Source: JAYTQQ01 sp043784965 (lineage in GTDB: Bacteria > Bdellovibrionota > Bdellovibrionia > Bdellovibrionales > JAMPXM01). From it: a stretch of DNA of 22,532 bases. A model generated the notes under the pieces. The model searched no databases and had not been told where the DNA came from. It saw only the letters and a program-made list of their open reading frames with translations. Location of the stretch: positions 1 to 22,532 of the forward strand of contig JAYVXS010000054.1 of the NCBI GenBank assembly GCA_043784965.1. Direction: 5' to 3'. Positions 6,531 to 14,883 of the stretch are shown here, piece by piece. The number at the start of each line of letters is the position of its first letter. Position 1 is the stretch's first letter. Both the position numbers and the translations under genes were made by a program.

Positions 6531-7484
6531 TTGAACCAGATGCAAGGTCTTAAAATTTTCTCAGGAAATTCAAATAAAGCATTCGCTGAAAAAGTGGCAA
6601 AGGCAGCCGGCGTGGAGCTTGGCTTTTGCACGCTCTCAAGATTCGCTGATGGCGAAGTTCAAGTTGAAATTCAAGAAAGTGTTCGTGGAGATAGCGTTTT
6701 CGTTATTCAAAGTTGCTCGCCCCCAGTTAATGAAAACTATATGGAGCTCTTCTTAGTCCTCGATGCCTTAAAACGTGCAAGTGCTAAAGGTATTACTGCG
6801 GTCATTCCCTACTATGGTTATGCCAGGCAAGATCGTAAAGTGGCTCCTCGAGCTCCAATTTCTTCGAAATGCATGGCTGACTTACTAACTACTGCCGGTG
6901 CGACTCGGGTGGTTTGTGTCGATCTTCATGCGGCTCAAATTCAGGGTTTTTTCAATGTTCCGGTCGATCATTTATTCGCCATTCCAACTTTGGCCAGAGC
7001 TTGGCGTGAGAAATATGGCTTTGGCGACTCTTTTGTAGCTGTTAGCCCAGATGCGGGCGGGGTTGAACGAACCAGGGCCTTCGCAAAGCGCATTGAGTGT
7101 CCAATTGCCATCATCGACAAGCGGCGTACCGGCCCAAACGAGGCAAAAGCTTTACATTTAATTGGCGATGTGCGAAATAAAACTGCAATCATTGTGGATG
7201 ATATGATAGATACTGCCGGCACACTTACGCAAGCAGTTGACAGTCTGATGCGAAATGGTGCAAAAAGTGTGATTGCAGTAGCAACGCATGCTCTTTTTTC
7301 AGGCCCGGCGATTAGTCGTTTGTCTGAATGTGGGATAGCCAAGGTTTTGGTAACCGACTCAATCCCTTTGAAAGACCAGATGCAGGGCAATGCTTTGATT
7401 GAGGTCGTCTCAGTTGCACCACTTGTAGCCGAAGCGATTCGTCGTATTTACGGGAATGCCTCAGTTAGCTCATTGTTTGATTAG
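6531..7484 (+). CDS. prs: Ribose-phosphate pyrophosphokinase (PRPP synthetase)
   Basis: It makes PRPP from ribose 5-phosphate and ATP, the precursor for purine, pyrimidine, histidine, tryptophan and NAD synthesis. The protein has 317 residues, typical for class I enzymes. Visible motifs are the flexible ATP loop RQDRKVAPRAPIS (99-111), DLHAAQIQGFF (131-141), the ribose-phosphate region with DKRR (196-199) and the PRPP-binding loop VDDMIDTAGTL (222-232). The start is probably TTG at 6531, because AGGCAGG (6516-6522) lies eight bases before it. The ATG at 6540 is the alternative and would lose only three residues. It is followed by rplY, pth and ychF, a grouping also seen in proteobacteria. Confidence 0.97.
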   Translation: MNQMQGLKIFSGNSNKAFAEKVAKAAGVELGFCTLSRFADGEVQVEIQESVRGDSVFVIQSCSPPVNENYMELFLVLDALKRASAKGITAVIPYYGYARQDRKVAPRAPISSKCMADLLTTAGATRVVCVDLHAAQIQGFFNVPVDHLFAIPTLARAWREKYGFGDSFVAVSPDAGGVERTRAFAKRIECPIAIIDKRRTGPNEAKALHLIGDVRNKTAIIVDDMIDTAGTLTQAVDSLMRNGAKSVIAVATHALFSGPAISRLSECGIAKVLVTDSIPLKDQMQGNALIEVVSVAPLVAEAIRRIYGNASVSSLFD

Positions 7485-7509
7485 TTAGTTCGATTATTTA
7501 GTTCGATTA
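7485..7509 (+). repeat. Short tandem duplication after prs
   Basis: TTAGTTCGATTA occurs twice with a 13-bp period (7485-7496 and 7498-7509), starting at the prs stop region. It is short and AT-rich, probably slippage. No function is apparent. Confidence 0.6.
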
Positions 7510-7574
7510 GTTTAGAAATTTAGAATTTTGTTTTTTTGAATATTAAGTTTTGCAATGAATAGAAGGAATTAAAG

Positions 7575-8279
7575 ATGAAAACGACAAATAAAATTGATCT
7601 TCCAGTTTCACCAAGAACTCCTGGTAAACATAACAGCCGCGTTTCTCGTATAAACGAAAAAATTCCTGCAGTTTTATATGGACCAAAATCAAAGCCGGTG
7701 AATCTTTTAATTGATCAAATTCTATTGCAGAAATATGGCGGAACAAAATTCGAATCGACCATTTTCGCGCTTAAATCAGATGATAAAAACCTCGATAAAA
7801 TTAACGTTCTAATGAGAGATATGCAAGTTCACCCAGTCAGCCGTAAGCCTGTACATCTTGATCTATATGCCTTAGATATGACCGCCGTTGTTCGAGTTAG
7901 CATTCACATTGAGTTCGTCGGCAAACCAATTGGTTTGACTTCGGGCGGACTTCTTCAAACCACTTTGCGTGAACTTGAGGTTGAATGTTTACCAAGTGAC
8001 ATTCCTGAGTTGGTAACGGCTGACGTTTCTGGCTTGGACGTTGGTGATACACTTCACGTTTACGATTTGAAACTGCCTGCAAATGTTAAAGTAATTTCCG
8101 GCACTCAGCTGGCAGTAGCTTCGGTTTCTATTATTGCTGAAGAAGTTGCGGCTCCAGTTATTACTGCTGCTCCTGTTGAAGGCGCGGCTCCTGCTGCCGG
8201 TGCTCCGGCTGTTGCGGGCGCTGCTGCTGCGGGTGCTGCTGCTGCGGCTCCGGCTGCTGGTGGGGATAAGAAAAAATAA
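7575..8279 (+). CDS. rplY: 50S ribosomal protein L25 / general stress protein Ctc
   Basis: L25 (TL5/Ctc type) binds 5S rRNA on the large subunit. The N-terminal L25 barrel spans about residues 8-95 (NEKIPAVLYGP near 27-37, then DMQVHPVSRKPVHLDLYAL). The C-terminal TL5 beta domain spans about 100-190 (IEFVGKPIGLTSGG, ECLPSDIPE, VSGLDVGDTLHVYDL). The last ~45 residues are an Ala/Pro/Gly low-complexity tail ending GGDKKK, encoded by GCTGCTGC-rich DNA at about 8150-8265; such tails occur in long-form proteins of this family. AAGGAA lies six bases before ATG 7575. Regulation is not evident. It precedes pth, as in many bacteria. Confidence 0.95.
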   Translation: MKTTNKIDLPVSPRTPGKHNSRVSRINEKIPAVLYGPKSKPVNLLIDQILLQKYGGTKFESTIFALKSDDKNLDKINVLMRDMQVHPVSRKPVHLDLYALDMTAVVRVSIHIEFVGKPIGLTSGGLLQTTLRELEVECLPSDIPELVTADVSGLDVGDTLHVYDLKLPANVKVISGTQLAVASVSIIAEEVAAPVITAAPVEGAAPAAGAPAVAGAAAAGAAAAAPAAGGDKKK

Positions 8280-8282
8280 TAG

Positions 8283-8329
8283 AGAGAAAGTTTTTCTCTT
8301 GCGAGCTACGACTCTTTTCGGAGAGTCGT
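8283..8329 (+). other. Two consecutive hairpins between rplY and pth
   Basis: AGAGAAA (8283-8289) pairs with TTTCTCT (8293-8299). ACGACTCT (8308-8315) pairs with AGAGTCGT (8322-8329) around a TTTCGG loop. Both stems are perfect and begin four bases after the rplY stop. No T-run follows the second stem, so a classic intrinsic terminator is unlikely. They may protect or process the rplY message and set its ratio to pth. Confidence 0.5.
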
Positions 8330-8381
8330 ATAAAGATTCTAAAAATAGCAATTTAAATAAAGTGAGTCGAGGAGCGGGCTG

Positions 8382-8969
8382 ATGTGGCTTGTGGTCGGTC
8401 TTGGCAATCCAGGTTCAAAATATCTACTTACTCGTCACAATATTGGCTTTATGGCTCTTGATAATTTCTTGTCAGGCATAGGTGACCCAAGTGGCAAAGA
8501 ACAGTTCCACGCCGTTACCGTAAAATTTAAAATGGAAGAAAAAGATATCGTCTTCGCGAAACCGCAAAGCTTCATGAATAAATCCGGAGATTCTGTTCAA
8601 CCCCTGTTAGATTTCTATAAAATAGAACTGAATCACCTCATTGTTGTACACGATGATATTGATCAGCCGTTCGGACATATTAAGATTCAAAAAAATCGGG
8701 GCCACGGTGGCCACAATGGAATCAAAAGCATTAGTGAGATTTTAGCGACCCAAGATTATACGCGTTTAAAAATAGGTGTAGGCCGCCCACCTCATCCAAA
8801 AATGGAAGTTGCCGATTATGTTTTAGGGCGATTTAATCCAGAAGAACATGGACGATTGACCGAACTTCTCAATCTCAGCAGCGATGCAATTGAGAGTTTA
8901 ATTTTTGATGGCTATGAAAAGGCCGCTACTGGCTTTAGTGGTCGGCACATTGAGCCCGGTCCGCTTTAA
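8382..8969 (+). CDS. pth: Peptidyl-tRNA hydrolase
   Basis: It releases peptides from tRNAs dropped by stalled ribosomes. The 195-residue protein carries the Pth active site: N9 in GLGNPG, catalytic H19 in TRHNIGF, N66 in FMNKSG, D92 in HDDID and N112 in GGHNGIKS. Its length matches the family. GAGGAG lies upstream of ATG 8382 with acceptable spacing. It follows rplY and precedes ychF by 50 bp, and pth-ychF is a widely conserved pair. Confidence 0.97.
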   Translation: MWLVVGLGNPGSKYLLTRHNIGFMALDNFLSGIGDPSGKEQFHAVTVKFKMEEKDIVFAKPQSFMNKSGDSVQPLLDFYKIELNHLIVVHDDIDQPFGHIKIQKNRGHGGHNGIKSISEILATQDYTRLKIGVGRPPHPKMEVADYVLGRFNPEEHGRLTELLNLSSDAIESLIFDGYEKAATGFSGRHIEPGPL

Positions 8970-9019
8970 ATTAATAAACGAGACGCCCCACTGGGACGTA
9001 ACAGAGAGACGAGATTAAA

Positions 9020-10120
9020 ATGGCACTTCAATGTGGAATCGTAGGCCTACCAAATGTTGGCAAGAGTACGCTTTTCAATGCGTTGACATCGTCAAAGGCA
9101 GAAGCGGCAAACTATCCATTTTGTACGATCGACCCAAATGTCGGCGTGGTAATGGTTCCGGATGATCGTTTATCTCAAATATCGGCGCTAATAAAGCCAA
9201 AGAGCTTGATCCCGACAACAATTGAGTTTGTTGATATCGCTGGCCTCGTTGCAGGAGCGAGCAAGGGAGAGGGACTCGGAAATCAATTTCTTGGGCACAT
9301 TAGATCAACCGATGCCATCATCCATGTAGTGCGTTGTTTTGATGATCCCAATATCATTCACGTCTCTGGAAGTGTTGAACCGCTGAGAGATATCGAAGTC
9401 ATAAACACAGAATTAATGCTCGCCGATTTCGACAGCGTTGAGAAGCGCTTGCAAAAAGTAGAGAAGACGGCGCGTTCTACTACCGACAAGAATTTGAAAA
9501 GAGAATACGAGACGATCAAAAAAATCTATGAAGCTTTGTCTGCTGGCAAAGCAGCTCGCACTGTTGGTCTAGATGAATTTGAGCTGCCGATTGTAAAAGA
9601 CATGCATTTGCTCACGATGAAACCTGTTTTATACGCATGTAACGTAAATGAGGCCGATTTCGCTGCTGGCGGAAATGACTGGGTCAAACAAGTGGGTGCT
9701 CGAGCCAAATCAGAAAGTAATATTCACTTGGTGATTTGTTCCGCCCTTGAGGCCGAGATCGCACTCCTACCTAAAGAAGAACAAACTGAATTTTTGGCTT
9801 CGATCAATGCGAAGGAGCCAGGACTCAACCGTCTTATTTGGGAGGCCTACCAATTACTGGCATTAAAAACATATTTTACTGCTGGTGAAAAAGAGGTTCG
9901 CGCGTGGACCATTAAAGCTGGCATGAAAGCCCCCCAAGCCGCAGGTGTAATTCACTCCGATTTTGAGCGCGGATTTATTCGCGCCGAAACCTATAACTGT
10001 AAAGATCTTTTTGAGCTAAAATCAGAGGCCGCGGTCAAAGATGCCGGCCGCTATCGTTCAGAGGGTAAAGAGTATGTCGTTCAAGACGGTGATGTTCTAT
10101 TCTTTCGGTTTAACGTCTAA
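9020..10120 (+). CDS. ychF: Redox-regulated ATPase YchF (Obg-like, OLA1 family)
   Basis: YchF is a P-loop NTPase of the Obg group that prefers ATP, binds ribosomes and affects translation and the oxidative stress response. The 366-residue protein has the P-loop GLPNVGKST (9-17), the YchF-specific NYPFCTIDPN (about 32-41), switch II DIAGLVAGASKGEGLGNQFL (about 73-92), a non-canonical NVNE in place of NKxD (in YACNVNEAD), which is the feature linked to ATP preference, and a C-terminal TGS domain (about 280-366). No regulatory signal is seen. It converges on the next gene, with eight bases between the stops. Confidence 0.97.
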   Translation: MALQCGIVGLPNVGKSTLFNALTSSKAEAANYPFCTIDPNVGVVMVPDDRLSQISALIKPKSLIPTTIEFVDIAGLVAGASKGEGLGNQFLGHIRSTDAIIHVVRCFDDPNIIHVSGSVEPLRDIEVINTELMLADFDSVEKRLQKVEKTARSTTDKNLKREYETIKKIYEALSAGKAARTVGLDEFELPIVKDMHLLTMKPVLYACNVNEADFAAGGNDWVKQVGARAKSESNIHLVICSALEAEIALLPKEEQTEFLASINAKEPGLNRLIWEAYQLLALKTYFTAGEKEVRAWTIKAGMKAPQAAGVIHSDFERGFIRAETYNCKDLFELKSEAAVKDAGRYRSEGKEYVVQDGDVLFFRFNV

Positions 10121-10128
10121 CTTCAAAC

Positions 10129-10812
10129 CTATTTAATACAAACCCACTGATGTACAAAACCAACTGTTAAATCGTAGTTTGCCGTCAAAATTGAACCCTG
10201 TCTTGGCGGCCCACAAACTACGGTTAAATTGATTCGGCTTGTAGTTTGGCTGATCGGAGTTTGAGCACTTGCCATATAATAGTTGCAGGTTTTTGAACAC
10301 CCTCTCTCTACCTGTTGACCTGGTGAATTTTTGCCGCGCAAAGTATCACTACCGAAGGCCTCAATATCTTGATTATTCAATTCTTTTTGAAAATTGATTG
10401 CAAATGGTGTTTCACATACAAGATCTTGTCTTATTTGATTCGGAGCGCTCGCCGAATAGTTGGACACTAAATTAACTTGCTTGCAACTTCCACAATGACT
10501 TCGATCAGCTTGGAGTGACTCACGCTTTTGAGCAGCTCGCGCCGTCAGATCCTTAACGATACCAACGCTCATGATTGCTTTGCCGATACCAGTTCCAACG
10601 GCTTTGAACAATTCGGATCCAGAAGGGGGACAATTTGGATCTTGGTTTGAGGGCAAGTTCGAAGACAAAACCGCTTTTGTCATCACTGGAAGAGCAAGTG
10701 ATTCAATACATTTTGGAGTGCATGGCCTAGCGGAGACCGGAACCATACTTTCAGAAAAGACCGGCAGCGAAAACTGTAAAATTGCCGCAAATACAAAAAT
10801 CGAATATTTCAT
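10129..10812 (-). CDS. Secreted ten-cysteine protein of unknown family
   Basis: I do not recognise this 227-residue protein. Residues about 1-20 are a signal peptide (MKYSIFVFAAILQFSLPVFS) without a lipobox. The mature region has ten cysteines, several in close pairs (RPCTPKC, SHCGSCK, RGCSKTC) and single ones in VCETP, VVCGPP and WVC. An even number in an exported protein suggests disulfide bonds. A short Gly/Ala-containing segment near VGTGIGKAIMSVG is mildly hydrophobic. The start is ATG 10812, with GGGGGAG two bases ahead. It is the last gene in a minus-strand run but lies 276 bp beyond oppC, so it is probably transcribed on its own. Confidence 0.75.
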   Translation of the reverse strand: MKYSIFVFAAILQFSLPVFSESMVPVSARPCTPKCIESLALPVMTKAVLSSNLPSNQDPNCPPSGSELFKAVGTGIGKAIMSVGIVKDLTARAAQKRESLQADRSHCGSCKQVNLVSNYSASAPNQIRQDLVCETPFAINFQKELNNQDIEAFGSDTLRGKNSPGQQVERGCSKTCNYYMASAQTPISQTTSRINLTVVCGPPRQGSILTANYDLTVGFVHQWVCIK

Positions 10813-11088
10813 AACTCCCCCAATAAAGTGTCATACTTCAAGGCCCCCCGCCCAAAACAAGCTGCCTTTAACTATGCTATAGCAAGCCATTTGCCAAGCT
10901 CCATCGGTCAAGAGCTGTAACCTATAGTCACGCATTAAAAATCATCTGTTTTTTTAAGATATGGCACTATAAATATTTCAATATTGAGTCTGCATCTGAG
11001 CTTAAATCTGCAGCCTTCACGGTATTGAATCTAGTAAAATGAAGATCCCGTTCAAAGCTAAACTATCGCTATGTTTAACCAGGCCTCG
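10813..11088. other. Intergenic region downstream of oppC
   Basis: This is 276 bp of AT-rich DNA between oppC and the ten-cysteine protein gene. I found no reading frame worth calling, no tRNA and no strong terminator. It probably holds the promoter of the downstream gene, but no hexamer pair stands out. Confidence 0.4.
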
Positions 11089-11988
11089 TTAAGAAGTGCC
11101 TTTTAGCTTGGGATCAAAAGCATCTCTCAGGCCATCGCCGAGCAGATTAAACGCGAGCATAGTGAGAAAAATTGCCAGGCCTGGAAATACAATCATATGT
11201 GGATAAGATTTAGCGCGCCAGCCATCATTAGCGAGAATCCCCCAAGATGAATAGGGTGGCTGAAGACCAAGGCCGATAAAACTCAAAAAACTTTCGAATA
11301 AGATGTTAGAGGGAATTTGGAAGGTCAGCATTACTGTTATTGGACCCAAAATATTAGGTAGGACATGGCGAAACAAAATGGCCCAATCCCCGGCGCCCAT
11401 TGCTCTTGCGCCTTCAATGAATAAAAGTTGCTTAGCTTGCAAGACTTGACCACGCACTAGGCGCGCGAGCCCAACCCAGCCGACTACACTAAGAGCAAGA
11501 AAAATGCCCGTAAGGGCCTTGAGCTCAGGTTGTTCAAATAAGTTGACCGAGTTAAATACCACCATTACCAAAATCAAAAGAACGAGCGAAGGAATGGCAA
11601 ATAAAATATCTATTATTCTCATCATAAGGGAGTCGACCCAGCCACCAATCCAACCTGAAATAGCACCGTAAAAGCCACCGATCAAGAGTGAAATAATGGC
11701 GGTAAAAATGCCCACGGCCATTGACATCCGCGCCCCATAAATAATTCTTGAAAATAAATCTCTGCCAAGATTATCAGTGCCAAACCAATTTTGCGCATTT
11801 GGACCCATTAGCACGCGATCAATATTTTGCGTCTCGAACGAATACGGGGCTAAGTAATTTGCGAAAATTGCGATAGTCGAAATCGCAAGAATAAAATAAA
11901 GTGAGTAAACTGAAGCACGGTTTTTTTTGAGACGCTTGATCGAGTCCTTCCAAAGACTCTGTGAGTGATTTTTTTCGGCTTGGCTCAT
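11089..11988 (-). CDS. oppC: Oligopeptide ABC transporter permease OppC
   Basis: This is an inner-membrane permease of a peptide importer. The 299-residue protein begins with a cytoplasmic stretch and a first membrane helix (about 28-46), then the OppC_N-type periplasmic segment ending NWFGTDNLGRDLFSRIIYGAR (about 67-87). Five more helices follow in the BPD_transp_1 domain. The EAA coupling loop EGARAMGAGDWAILFRHVLPN (about 190-210) docks to an ATPase. GLGLQPPYSSWG near 243-254 is typical of OppC/DppC. Its ATG overlaps the oppB stop (ATGA, 11985-11988), so the two are translationally coupled. No ATPase gene follows in the window. Confidence 0.93.
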   Translation of the reverse strand: MSQAEKNHSQSLWKDSIKRLKKNRASVYSLYFILAISTIAIFANYLAPYSFETQNIDRVLMGPNAQNWFGTDNLGRDLFSRIIYGARMSMAVGIFTAIISLLIGGFYGAISGWIGGWVDSLMMRIIDILFAIPSLVLLILVMVVFNSVNLFEQPELKALTGIFLALSVVGWVGLARLVRGQVLQAKQLLFIEGARAMGAGDWAILFRHVLPNILGPITVMLTFQIPSNILFESFLSFIGLGLQPPYSSWGILANDGWRAKSYPHMIVFPGLAIFLTMLAFNLLGDGLRDAFDPKLKGTS

Positions 11989-13127
11989 AACTGAATCCTT
12001 GGATCAACCACCATATAAAGTAAATCAACGACTAAATTTGCGCCCACTAAAAGGACGGCATAAACCAATGTGAGGCCAAGCACCAATGGGTAGTCTCGAT
12101 TGGTTACACTTTGAACTAAATGCTTGCCCATACCTGGCACCGCAAATATAATTTCATTTACAAAAGACCCTGAAAGTACCCCGGCACATAGCGGCCCTGA
12201 TATTGTAATCACCGGAAGTAGAGAATTTTTCAATACATGACGATACATCACGGTTTTTTTCGCAAGCCCCTTAGCCTTGGCCGTTCTCACGAAGTCTGCG
12301 TGAATAACCTCAAGAACGCTTGAACGCATAAGTCTCGCAATAATAGCCGCTGGCCTGATTCCAAGTGTGACAACTGGTAAAATATAATAAATCGGCCCGT
12401 CCCAAAGTGCCGGAGGCAGTAGACCCTTGAGCGCTGGAAATGGAACTCCAAAACAAAAAATAAGCACAAGAATTGGTCCAAATACAAAACTCGGAAGTGC
12501 CACTCCACTAATTGCGACAATCATCGCTGAGCTATCCCAGAAAGTATTGTGCCTACCGGCAGCAAAGATCCCCAATGGTACACCTATAAAGAATGCCAAC
12601 AGCAAAGAATAAAATCCCAATTGAAAGGATATCGGAAAGCTATCTTTAATTATATCAGTTACTGAGCGACCAATGTATTTATAGGATTCACCCAAATCAC
12701 CTTGGGCAAGATTTGAAATAAAGCGAAAATACTGAGTGGCGATTGGATCATTGAGGCCATATTTTTTCTCGATATTGGCTTTGATTTCTGGCGGCAGTGT
12801 TTTCTCTTGATCGAAAGGGCCGCCAGGCAAAAATCTTAAAAGTAAGAACGTCAAACTCGCGATCACCCAAACGGTTAATAGCGCCTCTACCAATCTTTTC
12901 GAAACATAGGTGACCGCTTTTTGCTGAATGACGGCGTAAACTGCAGAAACGAAAAACCAAGAAATTAGACCCAGCCAAATAAATAAAGGAACGCTATTGT
13001 CGCTGAGATCAATTGCAACCGCCGTTACAATCCAGGCCACGCAGCCAATGCTAAGAATCGGTCCAAACTTTGCGATCAAACGCTGAGCGAAACTCGGAGC
13101 AAAATTAACTATGGCTTCAGCACTCAC
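11985..13127 (-). CDS. oppB: Oligopeptide ABC transporter permease OppB with extended N-terminus
   Basis: This is the partner permease of OppC. The canonical OppB sequence begins at about residue 72 (TYVSKRLVEALLTVWVIASLTFLLLRFLPGGPFD). It continues through the KYGLNDP region, the transmembrane domain and the EAA loop (TAKAKGLAKKTVMYRHVLKN, about 279-298), ending with PGMGKHLVQSV and DPRIQL. The 380-residue length exceeds the usual ~306 because of an N-terminal extension with two further hydrophobic segments (about 21-39 and 46-67). No start codon lies at the usual position, since the codon before TYVSK reads GTC, so the extension appears real. The start GTG (13125-13127) overlaps the oppA stop as GTGA, indicating coupling. 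The extra helices have no function I can name. Confidence 0.92.
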   Translation of the reverse strand: MSAEAIVNFAPSFAQRLIAKFGPILSIGCVAWIVTAVAIDLSDNSVPLFIWLGLISWFFVSAVYAVIQQKAVTYVSKRLVEALLTVWVIASLTFLLLRFLPGGPFDQEKTLPPEIKANIEKKYGLNDPIATQYFRFISNLAQGDLGESYKYIGRSVTDIIKDSFPISFQLGFYSLLLAFFIGVPLGIFAAGRHNTFWDSSAMIVAISGVALPSFVFGPILVLIFCFGVPFPALKGLLPPALWDGPIYYILPVVTLGIRPAAIIARLMRSSVLEVIHADFVRTAKAKGLAKKTVMYRHVLKNSLLPVITISGPLCAGVLSGSFVNEIIFAVPGMGKHLVQSVTNRDYPLVLGLTLVYAVLLVGANLVVDLLYMVVDPRIQL

Positions 13128-14779
13128 TTAAGAACAACCCCTTTATAAAGCTTTCGTTGCAAAAGGTTTTGTGGATATTTTGAAACTCGATCGGCAATCA
13201 TATTCTGTAAAACCCCAATATATAATGGCATGACGCAAACATCTTTTTCAACAAGTAGTCTTTGAGCCTCATCATAGAAAGCTTTGCGCTTGGCTGGATT
13301 ACCTTCGCCGGCCGCGTTTTCAACTAATTTATCAAAATCTTTGTTCTTCCATTTGGTATGGTTGTTATCTGAGTAACTTGTCATTAAACTCATAAAATTA
13401 TCTGGGTCAGGATAGTCTCCCATCCAACCAAAGCGAAAAATTTGCGGAGGCTTGGTCTTGAGCTCGTTCAAAAATGACTTCCATTCTTGATTTTTAAGCT
13501 CGATATTAATTCCCAAATTTGTCTTAAGCTGCGCCTGAATATTTTCAGCCACTCTTTGCAAATCCTCGTTGGTATTGAATTCAATTTCGATTTTTGGCAG
13601 TGGATTGGCCTCAGAATAGCCAGCTTGTTTAAGCAGGGCCTTGGCCTTTACTGGGTCAAAATTAATACCAATTTTTGCATCGTAACCAAAGACTCCGGCC
13701 GGGATCCAAGAAGTCAATGGCACTTGACCACCATTTAACACATTGGTCACTTGCTTGCGATCAATGGCGTATGAAATGGCTTGGCGGACAAGGAGATTAT
13801 CCATCGGCGGACGTGTTACATTGAATCCGTAGTATTGAATCAGCAAACTCGGCATCACATGGTACTGAGGACGCTTCGATAGGATTTTAACTTCACCACT
13901 TGGGATACGATCCTGACCATCAAGATTTCCGGCATCAAACATATCGATCGCCGTGCCGACTTCGTGAATAATATAACCTACGACGTATTTAATTGTAGGC
14001 TTTATGCCGTAATAGCTTTCGTTTCTCTCAAGCAAGAGCATTTTATCGTGCTGCCAATTTTTGAGTGTAAAGGCGCCGAGTGTTTGTATATGACCAGGAG
14101 CGGTCCAAGTACTTCCATACTTCTCTATCACATCAAGGCGAATCGGATAAGCCGATGCATGGGCCGTCAAGTGAGGAAAGTAACTAACACTTTTTTCAAG
14201 CTCAACTTCAATTATATTTGGCGAAGTGATTTTCACGCCGACTTCACTGAAATCTTTTATCTTACCTTGGTTGAAAGCTTGCGCATTTTTTATGACAAAT
14301 AAAAAATAAGCGTAATCTGAAGCGGTCGCTGGATCGAGTAAGCGCTTCCAACTATCAAGGAGGTGTTGAGCCGTAAAGGGAACGCCATCTGTCCATTTTA
14401 CATCTTGTCTAAGCGTGAACTTCCATTTCTTAGAATCGTTTGAAGATTCCCACTTAGAAGCAAGGGCCGGAACAAGATTCATTTTAGGATCATAAATATC
14501 GTACTCAACTAAACCCTCCATAACGTTGACCAGAACCTGTGAAGAGGTCGTGTCGGTGGATTTATTCCAATCGAGGGTTGGCGGCTCGGTCTCAAGATTT
14601 ACTCTTAAGGTTTCTTTTGGAGAAAGACTTGTCTTACCAAGACCGGGAATTTCGACTTCAATTCCACCCGGAGTTTTTTTAGTACAAGAAAATAATGAAA
14701 TTGAAAGACATAGTAAAAGCAAAAGGCCTAAGACCTTCACCAGGCCAGATAGACTGTTTTGCTCAAGTTGTTTATGCAT
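13124..14779 (-). CDS. oppA: Oligopeptide-binding lipoprotein OppA (SBP_bac_5)
   Basis: This is the solute receptor of the peptide importer. From ATG 14779 it has 551 residues. The signal peptide ends in a lipobox-like LFSC with Cys32 as the lipidation site, so it should be membrane-anchored in the periplasm. The mature protein has the family signatures: LRVNLETEPPTLDWNKSTDTTSSQVLVNVMEGL, then KWKFTLRQDVKWTDG with the SBP_bac_5 motif, and DPDNFMSLMTSY near the end. AAGGAA precedes ATG 14779 by about six bases. The frame is open 56 codons further but those residues are Arg/Cys-rich, lie over the end of the slt gene and would bury the signal peptide, so I excluded them. Ligand type (free oligopeptides, dipeptides or murein peptides) cannot be told from sequence. 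Confidence 0.93.
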   Translation of the reverse strand: MHKQLEQNSLSGLVKVLGLLLLLCLSISLFSCTKKTPGGIEVEIPGLGKTSLSPKETLRVNLETEPPTLDWNKSTDTTSSQVLVNVMEGLVEYDIYDPKMNLVPALASKWESSNDSKKWKFTLRQDVKWTDGVPFTAQHLLDSWKRLLDPATASDYAYFLFVIKNAQAFNQGKIKDFSEVGVKITSPNIIEVELEKSVSYFPHLTAHASAYPIRLDVIEKYGSTWTAPGHIQTLGAFTLKNWQHDKMLLLERNESYYGIKPTIKYVVGYIIHEVGTAIDMFDAGNLDGQDRIPSGEVKILSKRPQYHVMPSLLIQYYGFNVTRPPMDNLLVRQAISYAIDRKQVTNVLNGGQVPLTSWIPAGVFGYDAKIGINFDPVKAKALLKQAGYSEANPLPKIEIEFNTNEDLQRVAENIQAQLKTNLGINIELKNQEWKSFLNELKTKPPQIFRFGWMGDYPDPDNFMSLMTSYSDNNHTKWKNKDFDKLVENAAGEGNPAKRKAFYDEAQRLLVEKDVCVMPLYIGVLQNMIADRVSKYPQNLLQRKLYKGVVLK

Positions 14780-14883
14780 ATTTTTCCTTGCTTGAATTAT
14801 AGGCACTCGCCACAAAGTGAATGCTTCTGAAAGAATCTTTTCTTCGATTGGCAGAAGCAAGTCAAGGAAGTCAACGCGATCTC

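Noticed and set aside
6968..7390. Minus-strand 140-codon frame over prs
   Set aside because: It is antisense to the PRPP-binding region, with no domain; shadow frame.
8134..8382. Leu/Arg-rich frame over the end of rplY
   Set aside because: It is a shifted reading of the Ala-rich GCTGCTGC tail; its composition is an artefact of the repeat.
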